A DNA stretch of 7,355 bases. Origin: Proteobacteria bacterium UBA1844 (GTDB taxonomy: Bacteria > Pseudomonadota > Gammaproteobacteria > Steroidobacterales > Woeseiaceae). Positions 5,808 through 7,355 of the stretch are shown piece by piece. Both the position numbers and the translations under genes were made by a program. The notes below the pieces were generated by a model that did no database searches, was not told where the DNA came from, and saw only the letters and a list, made by a program, of their open reading frames with translations. The stretch is taken from assembly GCA_002338615.1 (NCBI GenBank), contig DDIS01000112.1, forward strand, positions 1 to 7,355, in the 5' to 3' direction. The first letter of the stretch is position 1, and the number at the start of each line of letters is the position of its first letter.

Positions 5808-6248
5808 ATGAAAGAGCAGTCCGCAGAATCCGGGCAAGCGCAGGACTCGAGAACAGAACGGTGGTGGTTGGTACGTGACACCGCGGTATTGCAGGTGAAG
5901 TTGATGGTTGACGGCGTGCGCGACCTTGTCCTGGTGCCAAGCTCGATCATTGCCGCCTTCATCAGTTTGCTAACGGGCAGGAATGGCCGCCCTGGCCCGC
6001 AATTCGAGCGCCTGATGGATTGGGGCAAGCGCAGCGAACGGTGGATAGACCTGTTCGGCACGCATGGTAATGCGACGGCCGCAAATGCTGATGAAGGCAA
6101 TGATGCCGACGGCAATATTGATAGCCTCGTGCGACGCATGGAGTCGTTTGTCGTCGACGAATACCAGCGTGGCGGGCTGACCCGGCAGGCAAAAGAGCGT
6201 ATTGACAAGGCCCTCGATGCGCTGCAGAGCAAGCGAGATCCACGCTAG
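5808..6248 (+). CDS. conserved-looking protein of unknown function with one hydrophobic segment
   Basis: This encodes 146 residues. A polar N-terminus (1-17) leads to a WWLVRDTAVLQVKLMVDG motif (19-36) that looks conserved, then a hydrophobic stretch about 40-55 that could be a membrane helix or a peripheral amphipathic anchor. A basic GRNGRPG turn follows (57-63), then an acidic, Asn/Asp/Ala-rich linker (about 86-102). The C-terminal helical module (103-143) reads LVRRMESFVVDEYQRGGL, then AKERIDKALDAL. I do not recognise a named family. The ATG has a modest AGG(T) Shine-Dalgarno 7 nt upstream, and a TATAAT box lies 38 nt before it. It is divergent from hemH and convergent with the thiolase gene (49-nt gap). 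The membrane-proximal character and position next to hemH allow a link to envelope or heme metabolism, but this is only positional. Confidence 0.82.
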   Translation: MKEQSAESGQAQDSRTERWWLVRDTAVLQVKLMVDGVRDLVLVPSSIIAAFISLLTGRNGRPGPQFERLMDWGKRSERWIDLFGTHGNATAANADEGNDADGNIDSLVRRMESFVVDEYQRGGLTRQAKERIDKALDALQSKRDPR

Positions 6249-6297
6249 CCCGGATTGCAGTGTCGGGTTGAGTGGCTAAATCGTGCCAAAGAGAACC

Positions 6298-7355
6298 CTA
6301 CTGAGGTGCGGCCTCCAGGATCGCGCTGACGCCCATGCCGCCGGCCGTGCAAACCGAAATCAGGCCGCGACCATGCCCTTGCTCGCCGAGCATCTTCGCA
6401 AGCGATGCGACAATGCGCGCCCCGGTCGCCGCGAACGGGTGGCCAATGGCGATACTGCCACCCTTCATGTTCAGACGGTTCAGGTCGATAGGTCCCATCG
6501 GCGTCGTGCGACCAAGTCGGTTGCGACAAAATTCTTCTGACTGCCAGGCCTTCAGCGTTGCAATAGTCTGTGCGGCGAAGGCCTCGTGAATCTCGTAGAA
6601 GTCAAAGTCCTGCAATTTCAGGTTCGCCTGGTTCAGCATGTCGGACACTGCGTACGCGGGGGCCATCAGCAAACCCTCGTCACTGACAAAATTGACAGCC
6701 GCTACCTTGGCAAACGTGAGGTACGCCAGCACCGGCAGATTCTTTTTCCGTGCCCAGTCTTCGGAAGCAAGCAATACAGCGGCCGCACCGTCCGTCAACG
6801 GTGTGCTGTTGCCGGCGGTCATCGTTCCTTCACCGCTCTTGTCGAAAACCGGCTTCAGCTTGGATAGTTTTTCGAAAGTAGAGTCGCGACGAATATTGTT
6901 GTCTTCCTCGGCATCCTGAAACGGCACTACGAGGTCGTCATACCAGCCCTCGTCATAGGCGTTGGCGGCTTTGACATGACTTGCGAGCGCCAGCTGGTCC
7001 TGGTGTTCACGTTGTACGTCCCACTTCTGCGCCGTGATTTCCATACTTTCACCCATCGACAAGCCGGTGCGGGGTTCCACAACACTGGGGATGACCGGCT
7101 TCAAGCTGCCGGGACGCAAGCGAAACCAGGGCTTTATACGATCAATGAACGAGTGTGCGCTGTGCGCATCAAGCAGGATGCGGCGGAAGTCGTCACCAAA
7201 CACGATTGGTGCGTCACTGACAGAGTCGACGCCGCCGGCCATACCGCAGTCGATCTGGCCCAGTGCGATCTTGTTGGCGATCATGATGGCGGCCTCGAGG
7301 CTCGTGCCGCAAGCGCGCTGCAGGTCGACGCCGGGCGTCCGCATCGACAGGCCCG
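6298..7355 (-). CDS. acetyl-CoA C-acyltransferase (thiolase), FadI-like, N-terminus cut by window
   Basis: Thiolases cleave 3-ketoacyl-CoA with CoA in beta-oxidation, or condense acetyl-CoA in the reverse direction. The frame stays open to the window edge; the ATG at 7344 is internal because the family needs about 80-90 residues before this point. Visible features, in order: VDLQRACGTSLEA with the nucleophilic Cys, GMAGGVDSVSD, LSMGESMEITAQ, EEDNNIRRDS, GTMTAGNSTPLTDGAAAVL, then HEAFAAQ. The HEAF form is typical of FadI/trifunctional-type thiolases rather than the NEAF of PhaA/AtoB. The protein ends with GGSIAIGHPFAATGAR (active-site His) and SVCTAGGMGVSAILE (second active-site Cys). All catalytic residues are intact. 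It resembles FadI of the anaerobic or alternative beta-oxidation complex, but the partner FadJ-type gene is not in view, so no symbol is assigned. The stop is TAG at 6298-6300; the gene converges on the 146-codon gene. Confidence 0.96.
   Translation of the reverse strand, partial: GLSMRTPGVDLQRACGTSLEAAIMIANKIALGQIDCGMAGGVDSVSDAPIVFGDDFRRILLDAHSAHSFIDRIKPWFRLRPGSLKPVIPSVVEPRTGLSMGESMEITAQKWDVQREHQDQLALASHVKAANAYDEGWYDDLVVPFQDAEEDNNIRRDSTFEKLSKLKPVFDKSGEGTMTAGNSTPLTDGAAAVLLASEDWARKKNLPVLAYLTFAKVAAVNFVSDEGLLMAPAYAVSDMLNQANLKLQDFDFYEIHEAFAAQTIATLKAWQSEEFCRNRLGRTTPMGPIDLNRLNMKGGSIAIGHPFAATGARIVASLAKMLGEQGHGRGLISVCTAGGMGVSAILEAAPQ

Noticed and set aside
6247..6269. Hairpin AGCCCG / CGGGTT between the convergent 146-codon and thiolase genes
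   Set aside because: The stem is short with a G-T pair and an 11-nt loop, and no T-run follows on either strand, so a terminator is not supported.

Overview
The window looks like a piece of a gammaproteobacterial chromosome in which an accessory stretch (about bases 1-3800) meets ordinary housekeeping genes (about 3800-7355). The assignment to Gammaproteobacteria is inferred from the style of the ferrochelatase, the FadI-like thiolase with a HEAF motif and the MliC-type lysozyme inhibitor. No ribosomal or other marker gene is present to name a genus.

Bases 1-2028 are read on the + strand. They begin inside a large RHS protein whose core ends at the usual DPDG motif near base 299. A 176-residue Gly/Ala-rich tip follows. 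An 8-nt overlap leads into a 77-codon gene for a two-helix membrane protein, which sits where an RHS immunity gene is expected. Next come a DUF4265-type protein and, 23 nt later, a small exported MliC-like inhibitor of C-type lysozyme. Together these resemble a contact-dependent toxin/immunity locus followed by envelope-protection cargo.

Bases 2216-3635 carry two - strand genes for small membrane proteins: one with a single N-terminal helix, a predicted periplasmic beta-rich domain and a Cys-containing tail, and one YcxB-like. The spacers around the second (2855-3134 and 3636-3799) hold a short motif, GACCG then CTGCA(GTT), in direct and inverted copies, plus an imperfect hairpin. They may be remnants of small mobile or repetitive elements.

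Bases 3800-5694 are a - strand pair, hemH (ferrochelatase, last step of protoheme synthesis) and a two-domain VOC (glyoxalase-fold) protein. The VOC gene starts with TTG overlapping the hemH stop codon and has a good Shine-Dalgarno, so the two are probably translationally coupled. Divergent from hemH is a conserved-looking 146-codon gene of unknown function. The 113-nt space between them holds a perfect TATAAT and an adjoining 6-3-6 dyad. At the right edge, convergent with that gene, is the 3' part of a thiolase gene (fatty-acid beta-oxidation type) that runs off the window.

The most interesting candidate is the RHS tip with its overlapping two-helix partner. The tip shows no nuclease, deaminase, peptidase or ADP-ribosyltransferase signature, and the partner is an integral membrane protein. 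This would fit a membrane-acting toxin and a membrane-located immunity protein. That reading is inference.
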